A DNA stretch of 10,696 nt from Syntrophomonadaceae bacterium. Lineage in GTDB: Bacteria > Bacillota > Syntrophomonadia > Syntrophomonadales > Syntrophomonadaceae. The position numbers and the translations under genes were made by a program. Below, piece by piece: positions 1-5,983 of this stretch. Below the pieces are notes generated by a model, which worked only from the letters and a program-made list of their open reading frames with translations, was not told the origin of the DNA and did no database searches. The DNA lies in the NCBI GenBank assembly GCA_012798055.1, contig JAAZOA010000078.1:1-10696 (forward strand), given 5' to 3'. Each line of letters opens with the position of its first letter. Position 1 is the stretch's first letter.

Positions 1-190
1 ATATGCTCGGGTTAGTCCCGACCGCATCGATATGCTGACCAAATTGGTGGAGGCTTATGACCACCTGGGTATAGTCTCCACCCTTGACCAAAACCAGGGG
101 ACCGTGCTGGTAAGGGTAACAACCGATACTTGGGCCGAAATGCTGGAGATCCTGCACCACTTGCCTTTCCCCGTCACGATTGATGAATAA
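1..190 (+). CDS. C-terminal part of a small DUF4911-like protein (5' end outside the window)
   Basis: An open frame (codons begin at base 2) enters from the left edge and ends at TAA 188-190, giving 62 residues of a protein whose start is not in the window. The visible part begins YARVSPDRIDMLTKLVEAYD, continues through a GIVSTLD stretch and ends in FPVTIDE. The pattern of an R-V-x-P-x-x-I start, an E-[AG]-Y-[DE] turn and a short V-x-T-x-D strand resembles the small DUF4911 proteins of Firmicutes, which are about 70-80 residues long and have no assigned function. No catalytic motif, cysteine pair or membrane segment is visible. Family assignment is by recollection of the pattern, so it is moderate only. 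No clear terminator follows, and about 258 bases separate it from the next gene. Confidence 0.55.
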   Translation, partial: YARVSPDRIDMLTKLVEAYDHLGIVSTLDQNQGTVLVRVTTDTWAEMLEILHHLPFPVTIDE

Positions 191-411
191 CTTGGTGCGC
201 TATTCATTTGGAATCCGCGACCTTGATTTCCTTCAATATTCAACTCCCCAGAAATCCTGCCGCTCATCCGCAGATCGAAGGCGCCGATCAATAATTACCA
301 ATTACCGCCTGCCGTGTCACCCACCCGGGCATCGCCTGGCGCTGGGAAACAATAACAGCCTGCGACAAATAATACTATAATAGAAAAAGGGATATACTTC
401 TGAAAACGCTG
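191..411. other. Intergenic stretch with no supported gene
   Basis: Between the DUF4911-like stop and the promoter of the redox gene I see no supported coding sequence or intrinsic terminator. A GATTTC (225-230) / GAAATC (251-256) inverted repeat is too short and widely spaced to count. A TATAAT at 376-381 has no usable -35 partner. The GC-rich segment around 307-350 does not match a riboswitch class that I recognise. Confidence 0.4.
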
Positions 412-420
412 TGCTATAAT
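412..420 (+). promoter_or_regulatory. Extended -10 promoter of the redox gene
   Basis: TGCTATAAT at 412-420 is a perfect extended -10 element (TG-N-TATAAT). No good -35 box is found 16-18 bases upstream, as is common for extended -10 promoters. Transcription would begin near 427, leaving a leader of about 22 bases with the AGGGGG ribosome binding site at 436-441. The element overlaps an upstream in-frame ATG at 419, which argues against that ATG being the start codon. Confidence 0.55.
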
Positions 421-448
421 GGAGAAAATACGGTTAGGGGGTATAAGG

Positions 449-3400
449 ATGCCTGAAATTAAGGAGCAGATGAAGAAATCGTTGCAGGATAAGTGGGGTA
501 ATCGAGTCAGTTTCGATGAATTGGAACGCAAGATATATGCCCATGACATGGGGGTTATGCCGTCTTTGGTTCAACCCGTAGTAGGCAAACCGATACCGGA
601 CGGTATAGTCCAGCCCAATTCCGAGCAGGAACTGGTGGAACTGGTCAACCTGGCCCGGGAGGCCAAAATAAAGCTGACCCCACGGGGAAAGGCAACCTCG
701 GGCTATGGTGGGGTTCTGCCGGTGGAGGGCGGCTTGGTGGTTGAATTCAATCGCATGAACCGGATAATGGCCATTGATCCCGATGAACGCAGCGCTACCG
801 TGGAACCAGGTGTGGTTTGGAAAGAGTTGGAATACCACCTCAACCAGAAGAACCTGACCCTGGCCTTATACCCCACCAGTTTTCCTTCTTCAACCGTAGG
901 GGGATGGTTGGCTCAGGGAGGTGCAGGCATCGGCAGCTACGAATATGGATATTTCAAAGACAACGTTTTTTCCGTGCGCCTGGTCCAAATCGATGGTCGG
1001 GTAGTCGAATTGACCGGTCATGACATAAACCTTGCCAGTGAAGCCAACGGCACCACTGGATTCATCAGCCAGGTGACCCTGAGGGTGAAGCCCCTTAAGC
1101 CCATGCATAAGAACGCAGTTGCGTTTGATACGGCGGCAAATATGACCTCCTTCATTACCGGACTCTATGACCGGAAAGTTCCGTTGTGGTCGGTGACCTT
1201 CATAAATCCGGAGGCCGCCAAGATGAAGAACCTCTTGCCCCCTCATTTGCATCATGGCCGGCCCGTGGAGGACCTTCAACGCATCACCCTGCCGCAAAAA
1301 TATATAGTCATACTGGCCTGTACCACCGAGCGCTGCGATCTCTTGATGGAGGATGTTATGACCCTGGCTCTTAGGAACAGTGGCGAGATATTGAGCCCGG
1401 AGATTGCAGAACATGAGTGGTCAGCCCGTTTTGAACCCATGCGCGCCAAACGCATAAGCCCTTCTTTGATCCCCAGCGAAGTTGTGGTGCCGGTGGAAAA
1501 ACTGGCCCAAGTGATAGAAGATACCAACCGGGAAATCAAACACCCCTTTATTTTGGAGGGCTTCACCACCAATCGGCGGGAGGTTGTGCTGCTGGGATTC
1601 ATACCCCATGATGAGCGCAAGTTCAATTTCAACCTGGCTTTCGGCCTGTCCCTGACCGCCCTTAAAGTGGCCCAGCAATACGGGGGGCGTCCTTATGCGA
1701 CCGGCCTGTATTTTACCGGTTTTGCCAAAGAAGTACTGCGTCAGGAACACCTGGACCTGCTGGTGGAGCATAAGAAAAGGGTGGATCCCGAAGGATTGAT
1801 GAACCCTGGCAAGGTTATGGACAGCACCCTGGTAGCCGGCGGACTGAAGCTTGCCAGTAAAATGGAACCGCTGATCCGGATCTTTGGCAACTGGGCCCAG
1901 GGTAAGGAAAGTGGTGAGGTTTTCCAGGTGAAAAAGGGCATCCCCGGTGACGTTGCCTGGTATGCATACGCCTGTTCCCAGTGCGGCTACTGTATTGACC
2001 ATTGCGATCAATACTATGGACGTGGGTGGGAGTCCCAGTCACCGCGGGGCAAGTGGACCTTTCTGAAGATGGTGATGGAAGGCGATGCCGAATTCGACCA
2101 GCGGGCTGCCAATACTTTCCTGGCCTGTACCACCTGCGAGATGTGCAACCGTACCTGCCAATTGGACCTGCCCAATGAGTCATCCTGGATGAAACTCCGC
2201 GGACTGCTGGTCGATAGCCGCGGATATCATACGTTCCCGCCGTTTGAGATTATGGCCAATACCATGCGGCAACAGGGTAACATCTGGGGAGAATACTCGA
2301 AAGACCGTGATGGGTGGATCACCGAAGAGATACGCCCCAGTATCGTCGAACAGTCAGAATATGCCTTTTTCCCAGGTTGCACGGCTTCCTACGTGGAGCA
2401 GGATATATCCCAGGCGACCGCCCTGCTTCTGAAAGACGCAGGGATTGAATATACCTATATGGGCAAAGAAGAACATTGCTGCGGGATTCCCATGTTGGTC
2501 TCCGGGCGTTGGGAAGTATATGATGAAACTGTTGCTCATAATATTGAGTGCATGAAAAAAACCGGCGCCACCAAGATAATTACCACTTGTCCGGCCTGCT
2601 GGCTGATGTGGGAGATCTATTACCGCCATTGGGCCGAGGACCATGGGGTGGAATATCCCTTCCATGCCATGCACTATGCCGATGTGTTAGCCGAGAAGAT
2701 AAAAGCCGGGGAATTCACCATACCCATAGCAGCGGGGCGCAAGGTAACTTACCATGACCCCTGCCATATGGGCAGGGCTGGAGTGCGTTTTGAGGGACCG
2801 CGTACTTTGATAAACGCGATACCGGATTCAAATTTCCGGGAAATGCGTTTTAACCAATATGACGCTCACTGCTGTGGAGCTGTGCTAAGCCTGGTAGCAG
2901 ATCCCGATGTCGCAGAAAATATTGGCATCATGCGGGTTCAGGAGGCTATCGACACAGGGGCTGATACCTTGATCACTGCTTGTCCCTGCTGCCGTGTCCA
3001 ATTGCAACGGTCTCGGGACCTGGGGAACCTGCCCATTGAGATAAGAGACCTGGCGACATTGGCTGCCGAAGCCATGGGGCATAAAGTACCGACTTCGAAT
3101 GCGGTCATGCACGATAAATGGGGAGTATTTGAAGCGATGATCCGTCTCATGACTCCCTGGGGGATGGCAGACCTGATGGCGGAAATGATTCCTGATATGA
3201 TCGACGCCATGCCCGATATGTATCGCAATATGATGGGGATGGTGATAAAGGCTCCCGAGGCCTTCAAAGAGCCGATGATCAATATGATGAGTGGGGTAAT
3301 GCCGTCCCTGTTCCCCAAACTCTTGCCGGATATTATGCCCAAAGTCATGCCCAGGATGTTGGAACTGGTAGGTAAATCCATCCCCATGCCGGACTATATG

Positions 3401-3523
3401 TCCGAACAGATGCCGGATTTGATGCCGCCGACCATGGCGGTCCTGATGCCCAAGATGCTGCCGGAAATCATCCCATACTTTATGCCCAAAATGGCCGACT
3501 ACCTGCGTCAAGCCAAAGCATAA
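449..3523 (+). CDS. FAD-linked oxidase / [4Fe-4S] / double-CCG (HdrD-like) fusion oxidoreductase with Met-Pro repeat tail
   Basis: Fused 1024-residue redox enzyme, probably cytoplasmic or peripheral to the membrane. Residues about 45-185 form an FAD_binding_4 domain (PRGKATSGYGG; SSTVGGWLAQGGAG). The FAD-oxidase C-terminal domain ends at VDPEGLMNPGKV (446-457). Two ferredoxin-type clusters follow, with cysteines 509/512/515/519 and 560/563/566/570. Then come two complete CCG modules: C644-X32-CCG(677-679)-X34-C714xxC717, and C772-X35-CCG(808-810)-X34-C845xxC848. In heterodisulfide reductase such modules carry non-cubane clusters. Known relatives are GlcD-GlcF and D-lactate or 2-hydroxyacid dehydrogenases, so a 2-hydroxyacid donor is likely but unproven. 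The acceptor could be Etf, a quinone or a disulfide. The last about 138 residues are Met/Pro-rich and unlike the usual family end. I chose ATG 449 because AGGGGG lies 7 bases before it. An in-frame ATG at 419 lies inside the -10 box. The gene appears monocistronic. Confidence 0.85.
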   Translation: MPEIKEQMKKSLQDKWGNRVSFDELERKIYAHDMGVMPSLVQPVVGKPIPDGIVQPNSEQELVELVNLAREAKIKLTPRGKATSGYGGVLPVEGGLVVEFNRMNRIMAIDPDERSATVEPGVVWKELEYHLNQKNLTLALYPTSFPSSTVGGWLAQGGAGIGSYEYGYFKDNVFSVRLVQIDGRVVELTGHDINLASEANGTTGFISQVTLRVKPLKPMHKNAVAFDTAANMTSFITGLYDRKVPLWSVTFINPEAAKMKNLLPPHLHHGRPVEDLQRITLPQKYIVILACTTERCDLLMEDVMTLALRNSGEILSPEIAEHEWSARFEPMRAKRISPSLIPSEVVVPVEKLAQVIEDTNREIKHPFILEGFTTNRREVVLLGFIPHDERKFNFNLAFGLSLTALKVAQQYGGRPYATGLYFTGFAKEVLRQEHLDLLVEHKKRVDPEGLMNPGKVMDSTLVAGGLKLASKMEPLIRIFGNWAQGKESGEVFQVKKGIPGDVAWYAYACSQCGYCIDHCDQYYGRGWESQSPRGKWTFLKMVMEGDAEFDQRAANTFLACTTCEMCNRTCQLDLPNESSWMKLRGLLVDSRGYHTFPPFEIMANTMRQQGNIWGEYSKDRDGWITEEIRPSIVEQSEYAFFPGCTASYVEQDISQATALLLKDAGIEYTYMGKEEHCCGIPMLVSGRWEVYDETVAHNIECMKKTGATKIITTCPACWLMWEIYYRHWAEDHGVEYPFHAMHYADVLAEKIKAGEFTIPIAAGRKVTYHDPCHMGRAGVRFEGPRTLINAIPDSNFREMRFNQYDAHCCGAVLSLVADPDVAENIGIMRVQEAIDTGADTLITACPCCRVQLQRSRDLGNLPIEIRDLATLAAEAMGHKVPTSNAVMHDKWGVFEAMIRLMTPWGMADLMAEMIPDMIDAMPDMYRNMMGMVIKAPEAFKEPMINMMSGVMPSLFPKLLPDIMPKVMPRMLELVGKSIPMPDYMSEQMPDLMPPTMAVLMPKMLPEIIPYFMPKMADYLRQAKA
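3299..3493 (+). repeat. Coding repeat: tetrapeptide MPxx blocks in the tail of the redox protein
   Basis: Within the C-terminal tail, prolines recur exactly every fourth residue in two blocks. Block one (3299-3358, residues 951-970) has five consecutive tetrads: MPSL, FPKL, LPDI, MPKV, MPRM. Block two (3410-3493, residues 988-1015) has seven tetrads, MPDL, MPPT, MAVL, MPKM, LPEI, IPYF and MPKM, only one of which lacks proline at position two. The consensus is [M/L/F/I]-P-x-[hydrophobic]. Across the last 138 residues I count 28 Met and 19 Pro. Confidence 0.8.
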
Positions 3524-3540
3524 TAATTCTTGCCAGAATG

Positions 3541-3570
3541 AAATCCGCCTCTCAAAGGGGCGGATTTGCT
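3541..3570. terminator. Hairpin between convergent genes, likely terminator
   Basis: AAATCCGCC (3541-3549) pairs perfectly with GGCGGATTT (3559-3567) around a 9-base loop, 17 bases after the stop of the redox gene. The T tract is short and interrupted (TTTGCTATTT) on the plus strand and weak on the minus strand, so termination may be partial. The minus-strand gene at 3631-4041 runs toward the same hairpin. Confidence 0.6.
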
Positions 3571-3630
3571 ATTTAATGCATAATTATTTTGGATTCCCAG
3601 GTGGGCTTGGTGTGGTTTCGAAATAAATGA

Positions 3631-4041
3631 TTACCCCAGCAATGCCACCAGGGCTTCGTAGCCGCCGCCCTTTTCCTTGGAAATGACTTCATCCAAGGGA
3701 CGCATCAGCTCACAAGCCTCACCGTTATTGAACTTGCATACTACCCGGTTAAGTATATGCTCATAATGATCCTGTTTCTGGACGATGATATAATGACGGG
3801 TCACCCTGATCAGTTTGCTGAGCATGAAGTTGCTGATCTCGATAGAAGTAGGAGAGATCTGAATCCTGAGCAGGGCTTTTTCGGTCAAGATCCAATCCAG
3901 CTCGCTGTAGCCCTTCTCGATAGCCGCCGGCTCCCGATATTCCCGGTACCAGGCCATAAACTCCCCGGAACCTGCTGCGGCCTCCCTGTATGCACTGTAG
4001 GCAACTTCGCGCATGTATAAACGGAAAGGCTCTTGCTCCAT
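3631..4041 (-). CDS. Unrecognised 136-residue soluble protein
   Basis: I do not recognise this family. The protein begins MEQEPFRLYMREVAYSAYRE and ends GGGYEALVALLG. The first half is Glu/Arg/Tyr-rich and probably helical, with several aromatic residues in an AWYREYREP segment. The second half alternates hydrophobic and charged residues in a beta-like pattern (IQISPTSIEISNF, HYIIVQKQDHYEHI). A lone Cys pair is about 12 residues apart (CKFNNGEAC). There is no signal peptide, membrane segment or nucleotide-binding motif. The start is set by AAAGGAGGG (minus strand, core at 4053-4048), with six bases of spacing to ATG 4041. An in-frame ATG 21 bases further upstream lies before this site and is unlikely. 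The gene converges with the redox gene and diverges from the thioesterase gene, and nothing in the neighbourhood defines its role. Confidence 0.65.
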   Translation of the reverse strand: MEQEPFRLYMREVAYSAYREAAAGSGEFMAWYREYREPAAIEKGYSELDWILTEKALLRIQISPTSIEISNFMLSKLIRVTRHYIIVQKQDHYEHILNRVVCKFNNGEACELMRPLDEVISKEKGGGYEALVALLG

Positions 4042-4172
4042 AGGTATCCCTCCTTTATTCATTACTTGTTATTTTCGCCGCCGGTGCGGCGAATCCTGCC
4101 GCGGGTGCAAGTAAAAATATTTCCCGGCCAAAAGGTGGACGGCGCGAATGTATTCCAGATTCGTATGGCTTT

Positions 4173-4181
4173 TGGTATCAT
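4173..4181 (+). promoter_or_regulatory. Candidate extended -10 promoter of the thioesterase gene
   Basis: TGGTATCAT at 4173-4181 fits TG-N-TATAAT with one mismatch. The -35 position (TTCCAG at 4153-4158) is poor. A start near 4188 would give a short leader containing the GGAGG site at 4203-4207. Confidence 0.35.
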
Positions 4182-4214
4182 AGATATATTGAATTCCGGA
4201 CGGGAGGCAATGAA

Positions 4215-4667
4215 ATGGCAGTATATACCGATCTTGAGTCTTTGCTGGCTGTAGGGATATTGAAGCCCCGGGAGTCAAATGCAGTGATCCCCTGTGTAGA
4301 GATAATGCAAAGGGAATTCGTGGGATATGATGACGAAACGAGGAGCGTGACTTGCGCCTACCCGGTCCTGCCCATCTTTTCGAATCCCCGCGGAGTCATG
4401 CAGGGAGGGTTCATCTGTGCGGCCTTCGACAACACCTTCGGGATGCTGGTCTATTTCCTGACCCAGACCCTGGCCATGGCTACTGTGGACCTGGATGTGA
4501 ACTATCACAAGGGGATCGCTGTAGGGGACAAGTTGGAGATAACCACTACCTTGAAGTCCCAGGGCAAAACCATTATCCACATGGTGGGTGAAGCTTATAA
4601 CGGCAGCCACGAACTAATAGCCAGCGCCACCACCAATATCTACCTTCTGGACAAGAAGAATGGTTGA
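4215..4667 (+). CDS. PaaI-type hotdog-fold acyl-CoA thioesterase
   Basis: This 150-residue protein has the length and layout of a single hotdog domain of the PaaI/YbgC-like 4HBT group. These enzymes are cytoplasmic homo-oligomers that hydrolyse acyl-CoA or aryl-CoA thioesters. The signature segment NPRGVMQGGFICAAFDNTFG (residues 57-76) covers the end of the first strand and the central hotdog helix. It carries the conserved GG (64-65) and Asp72. A later strand pattern, ATVDLDVNYHKGIAVGD (89-105), matches the usual T-x-D-L-x-V-x-Y/F core. The residue normally His in the HGG motif is Gln63 here. ATG 4215 follows GGAGG (4203-4207) with 7 bases. An ATG at 4210 is in another frame and reads into a stop after 14 codons. 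The gene is probably monocistronic and ends at the strong terminator at 4690. The substrate is unknown. Confidence 0.8.
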   Translation: MAVYTDLESLLAVGILKPRESNAVIPCVEIMQREFVGYDDETRSVTCAYPVLPIFSNPRGVMQGGFICAAFDNTFGMLVYFLTQTLAMATVDLDVNYHKGIAVGDKLEITTTLKSQGKTIIHMVGEAYNGSHELIASATTNIYLLDKKNG

Positions 4668-4689
4668 GAGCCCAATCTGATAAGAAGTC

Positions 4690-4727
4690 AAAAAAAACCG
4701 GTGGGCAAGTGCCCACCGGTTTTTTTG
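4690..4727. terminator. Strong bidirectional intrinsic terminator
   Basis: Eight A residues (4690-4697), a 9-bp GC-rich perfect stem (4698-4706 with 4711-4719), an AAGT loop and eight T residues (4720-4727) make a symmetric terminator. It serves both the thioesterase gene (plus strand, stop at 4667) and the acetate transporter gene (minus strand, stop at 4750). Confidence 0.95.
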
Positions 4728-4749
4728 TTAAATATCCAGATGACCGGAC

Positions 4750-5358
4750 TTATTTGGACCAGGGTGCCGGGATAGGTAAGACACTCTTGCCGTAAGCCGT
4801 ATTGGTGACTATGGCGATGGCCAGGTACAGGCCCAGGATTCCGGTAAACAGCAGGAAGTAAGCCGCAATCGGATCGCCGGTTGCTTTGGAGATGATGCCC
4901 AGGTCCATCAGGGCGATGGTGACAACAGCTACGTCCAAAAGGATAACAGCCATGGTCAGAACTGAAGTGGCTTTGAAATAGGCCGGGGTGAAACCGACTA
5001 TGAAGATCGCCAGGGCGGCCCATGCCCAACCATCGATTCTGCCGTCCAAGGGAATGGTCCATACAGCTTTGTTGGCATTGGCCTGATATTTGACCATGAA
5101 TTCAGCTGCACCGGTCAGCATGAAGAACGCTGAGAAAATCAAAAAGACGTTACCACCAGTGGTTGCGCCTTCCATCAACTCAATGATACCAACACAAAAT
5201 TGGATTACAAATCCGCCGAGTAACCAACAAGCGAGAAGCGGTGCCACCGCAAGTGCTTTAGGGCAAGTCAAAAGATAAAAGAAGGTAAAACATGCAACTC
5301 CCAATGCTACTAATCCTGCTGGTGCCGGATTGGCCCATCCTGCTCCGTTTCCTGACAT
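4750..5358 (-). CDS. satP: Acetate transporter, GPR1/FUN34/SatP (AceTr) family
   Basis: This 202-residue integral membrane protein carries the family signature NPAPAGL at residues 10-16, just before the first of six predicted membrane segments. These lie at about 14-31, 38-58, 68-89, 110-125, 132-152 and 164-185. The segment GNVFLIFSAFF (69-79) matches the conserved third-helix region of the family. Known members (E. coli SatP/YaaH, yeast Ady2) move acetate and sometimes succinate with protons, as hexamers in the cytoplasmic membrane. The length is typical and the frame is intact. ATG 5358 is preceded on the minus strand by GAGGGGG with 7 bases of spacing. A hairpin lies just upstream of this ribosome site. 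In an anaerobe the protein could export acetate produced by fermentation or take it up, and the sequence does not decide the direction. Confidence 0.88.
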   Translation of the reverse strand: MSGNGAGWANPAPAGLVALGVACFTFFYLLTCPKALAVAPLLACWLLGGFVIQFCVGIIELMEGATTGGNVFLIFSAFFMLTGAAEFMVKYQANANKAVWTIPLDGRIDGWAWAALAIFIVGFTPAYFKATSVLTMAVILLDVAVVTIALMDLGIISKATGDPIAAYFLLFTGILGLYLAIAIVTNTAYGKSVLPIPAPWSK

Positions 5359-5383
5359 CCAAAATCCCCCTCACATTTTTATT

Positions 5384-5416
5384 ATGCTCCGATTCCCGTG
5401 TTGGAATCGCAAGCAT
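5384..5416 (-). promoter_or_regulatory. Hairpin immediately upstream of the satP ribosome binding site
   Basis: ATGCT (5384-5388) pairs with AGCAT (5412-5416), and CGATTCC (5390-5396) pairs with GGAATCG (5403-5409) around a 6-base loop, separated by a small internal loop. In the satP mRNA this 12-bp hairpin would end less than ten bases before the GAGGGGG site. No T tract follows on either strand, so it is not a classic terminator. It may be an RNA stabiliser, a translational control element or, as DNA, an operator. Confidence 0.45.
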
Positions 5417-5461
5417 CATCGATTCCATAACATGCACTGTAGATATTACTTGTTTGTCTCT

Positions 5462-5497
5462 ATAGATTGTTTACTTAATCTATGGGGCGAACAATCT
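5462..5497. repeat. Two overlapping, mutually exclusive inverted repeats
   Basis: ATAGATT (5462-5468) is the exact reverse complement of AATCTAT (5477-5483). AGATTGTT (5464-5471) is the exact reverse complement of AACAATCT (5490-5497). The left arms share AGATT, so only one stem can form at a time. The element lies about 105 bases upstream of the satP start, within the leader if transcription begins near 5747. Confidence 0.5.
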
Positions 5498-5607
5498 GCA
5501 AGTACTAATGGGAAAATCTTACACAATATGGGTGGGTATCTGTGTTCTCGAAGGGTCAGTCCGCCAACAAATCCGTCCATTGGCAGTAGAACTAAAAATG
5601 TAACTGA

Positions 5608-5700
5608 TTAACTCTTTGGTATGTGGTATACTCTCTGGAACAATAGTGACCCAGTAAATGAAAAATCCCCGAAAATACGGATTTTCCGATCTTCTGGCAA
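5608..5700 (-). CDS. Possible small protein or leader peptide, 30 codons, TTG start
   Basis: On the minus strand AAAGGAGGT (5714-5706) is an almost ideal ribosome site. Six bases after its GGAGG core lies TTG 5700, which opens 30 codons ending at TAA 5608. The peptide begins (M)PEDRKIRIFGDFSFTGS and ends in YHIPKS, and I recognise no family. An ATG at 5705 in another frame touches the ribosome site and would give 37 codons, but its spacing is too short. A promoter with a perfect TTGACA lies about 40 bases upstream. The message also folds a 9-bp stem inside this ORF (5687-5679 with 5668-5660). It could be a genuine small protein, a leader peptide for satP or a gene remnant, and confidence is low. 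Confidence 0.3.
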   Translation of the reverse strand: MPEDRKIRIFGDFSFTGSLLFQRVYHIPKS

Positions 5701-5748
5701 TTCATACCTCCTTTCGTAGAGTTTTGTTTTATAAAATATTATCACCAA

Positions 5749-5777
5749 TTAACATATTAAATGGTAATGGATATACT
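5749..5777 (+). promoter_or_regulatory. Sigma-A-type promoter toward galT
   Basis: TTAACA (5749-5754), 17 bases, then TATACT (5772-5777): each hexamer matches consensus at five of six positions and the spacing is optimal. The predicted start near 5784 would leave a leader of about 200 bases before galT. It overlaps the minus-strand promoter at 5754-5782 almost completely. Confidence 0.55.
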
Positions 5778-5782
5778 GTCAA
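5754..5782 (-). promoter_or_regulatory. Sigma-A-type promoter toward the small ORF and satP
   Basis: On the minus strand a perfect TTGACA (5782-5777) is followed by 17 bases and TAATAT (5759-5754, four of six consensus positions). The start would be near 5747, about 33 bases before the AAAGGAGGT site at 5714. Its -35 shares a base with the plus-strand -10, and its -10 shares a base with the plus-strand -35. Confidence 0.55.
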
Positions 5783-5863
5783 ACATTAAATGAAAACCTC
5801 AAATTATAGGGATTGCTGCCAGGGATAAAATGGAAAAAATATGGGGGAATATCGCTTGGCTTA

Positions 5864-5894
5864 TTGCAGAGTCCGGCGAGGAATAGCATATAAT
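5864..5894 (+). promoter_or_regulatory. Alternative galT promoter candidate
   Basis: A perfect TATAAT at 5889-5894 follows a poor -35 (TTGCAG, 5864-5869) at a long 19-base spacing. A start near 5901 would give a leader of about 83 bases. It is weaker evidence than the promoter at 5749-5777, though the two could act together. Confidence 0.35.
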
Positions 5895-5983
5895 AATTAA
5901 ATAACAGTCTGTTTTTCTAGCTTGGCATTTGCGGTATCATTAACATTGGGCGTTTCATCATCGAGCAGAGGAGGCAGAATGCG

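Larger units (their letters stand above)
5359..5983. other. Long intergenic region between satP and galT
   Basis: About 620 bases without a large gene. It contains, from left to right, a hairpin next to the satP ribosome site (5384-5416), overlapping inverted repeats (5462-5497), a possible small minus-strand ORF (5608-5700), mirrored overlapping promoters (5749-5782) and a second galT-side promoter candidate (5864-5894). Plus-strand reading of 5330-5611 is open for 93 codons but has no good ribosome site. It overlaps the satP start and has an atypical His/Arg/Ser-rich composition, so I do not call it. A decayed gene or mobile-element remnant is possible but unproven. Confidence 0.6.

Noticed and set aside
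376..381. TATAAT upstream of the redox gene
   Set aside because: No -35 box at workable spacing and no TG extension. The extended -10 at 412-420 is better placed.
1421..2011. 196-codon minus-strand frame opposite the flavin domain
   Set aside because: Antisense to well-conserved FAD-oxidase sequence, without start signals or domains.
2885..3511. 208-codon minus-strand frame rich in His opposite the MP-repeat tail
   Set aside because: The His richness is simply the reverse complement of the Met (ATG gives CAT) codons of the tail. There is no ribosome site or family match.
4076..4091. 6-bp GC hairpin (CGCCGC / GCGGCG) between the unknown gene and the thioesterase
   Set aside because: Too short and without a T tract. 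It could fold by chance in GC-rich sequence, so no function is claimed.
4033..4254. 73-codon plus-strand frame before the thioesterase
   Set aside because: It overlaps the start of the minus-strand gene and the thioesterase start, and has no upstream ribosome site. The GGAGG at 4203 serves ATG 4215.
5330..5611. 93-codon plus-strand frame across the satP start and its leader
   Set aside because: It overlaps the satP N-terminus, lacks a ribosome site and has a random-looking composition.
5660..5687. 9-bp stem with a T run on the minus strand, considered as an attenuator terminator
   Set aside because: The T run lies inside the 3' arm rather than after it, one pair is G-T, and the loop is 10 bases, so it does not fit an intrinsic terminator.
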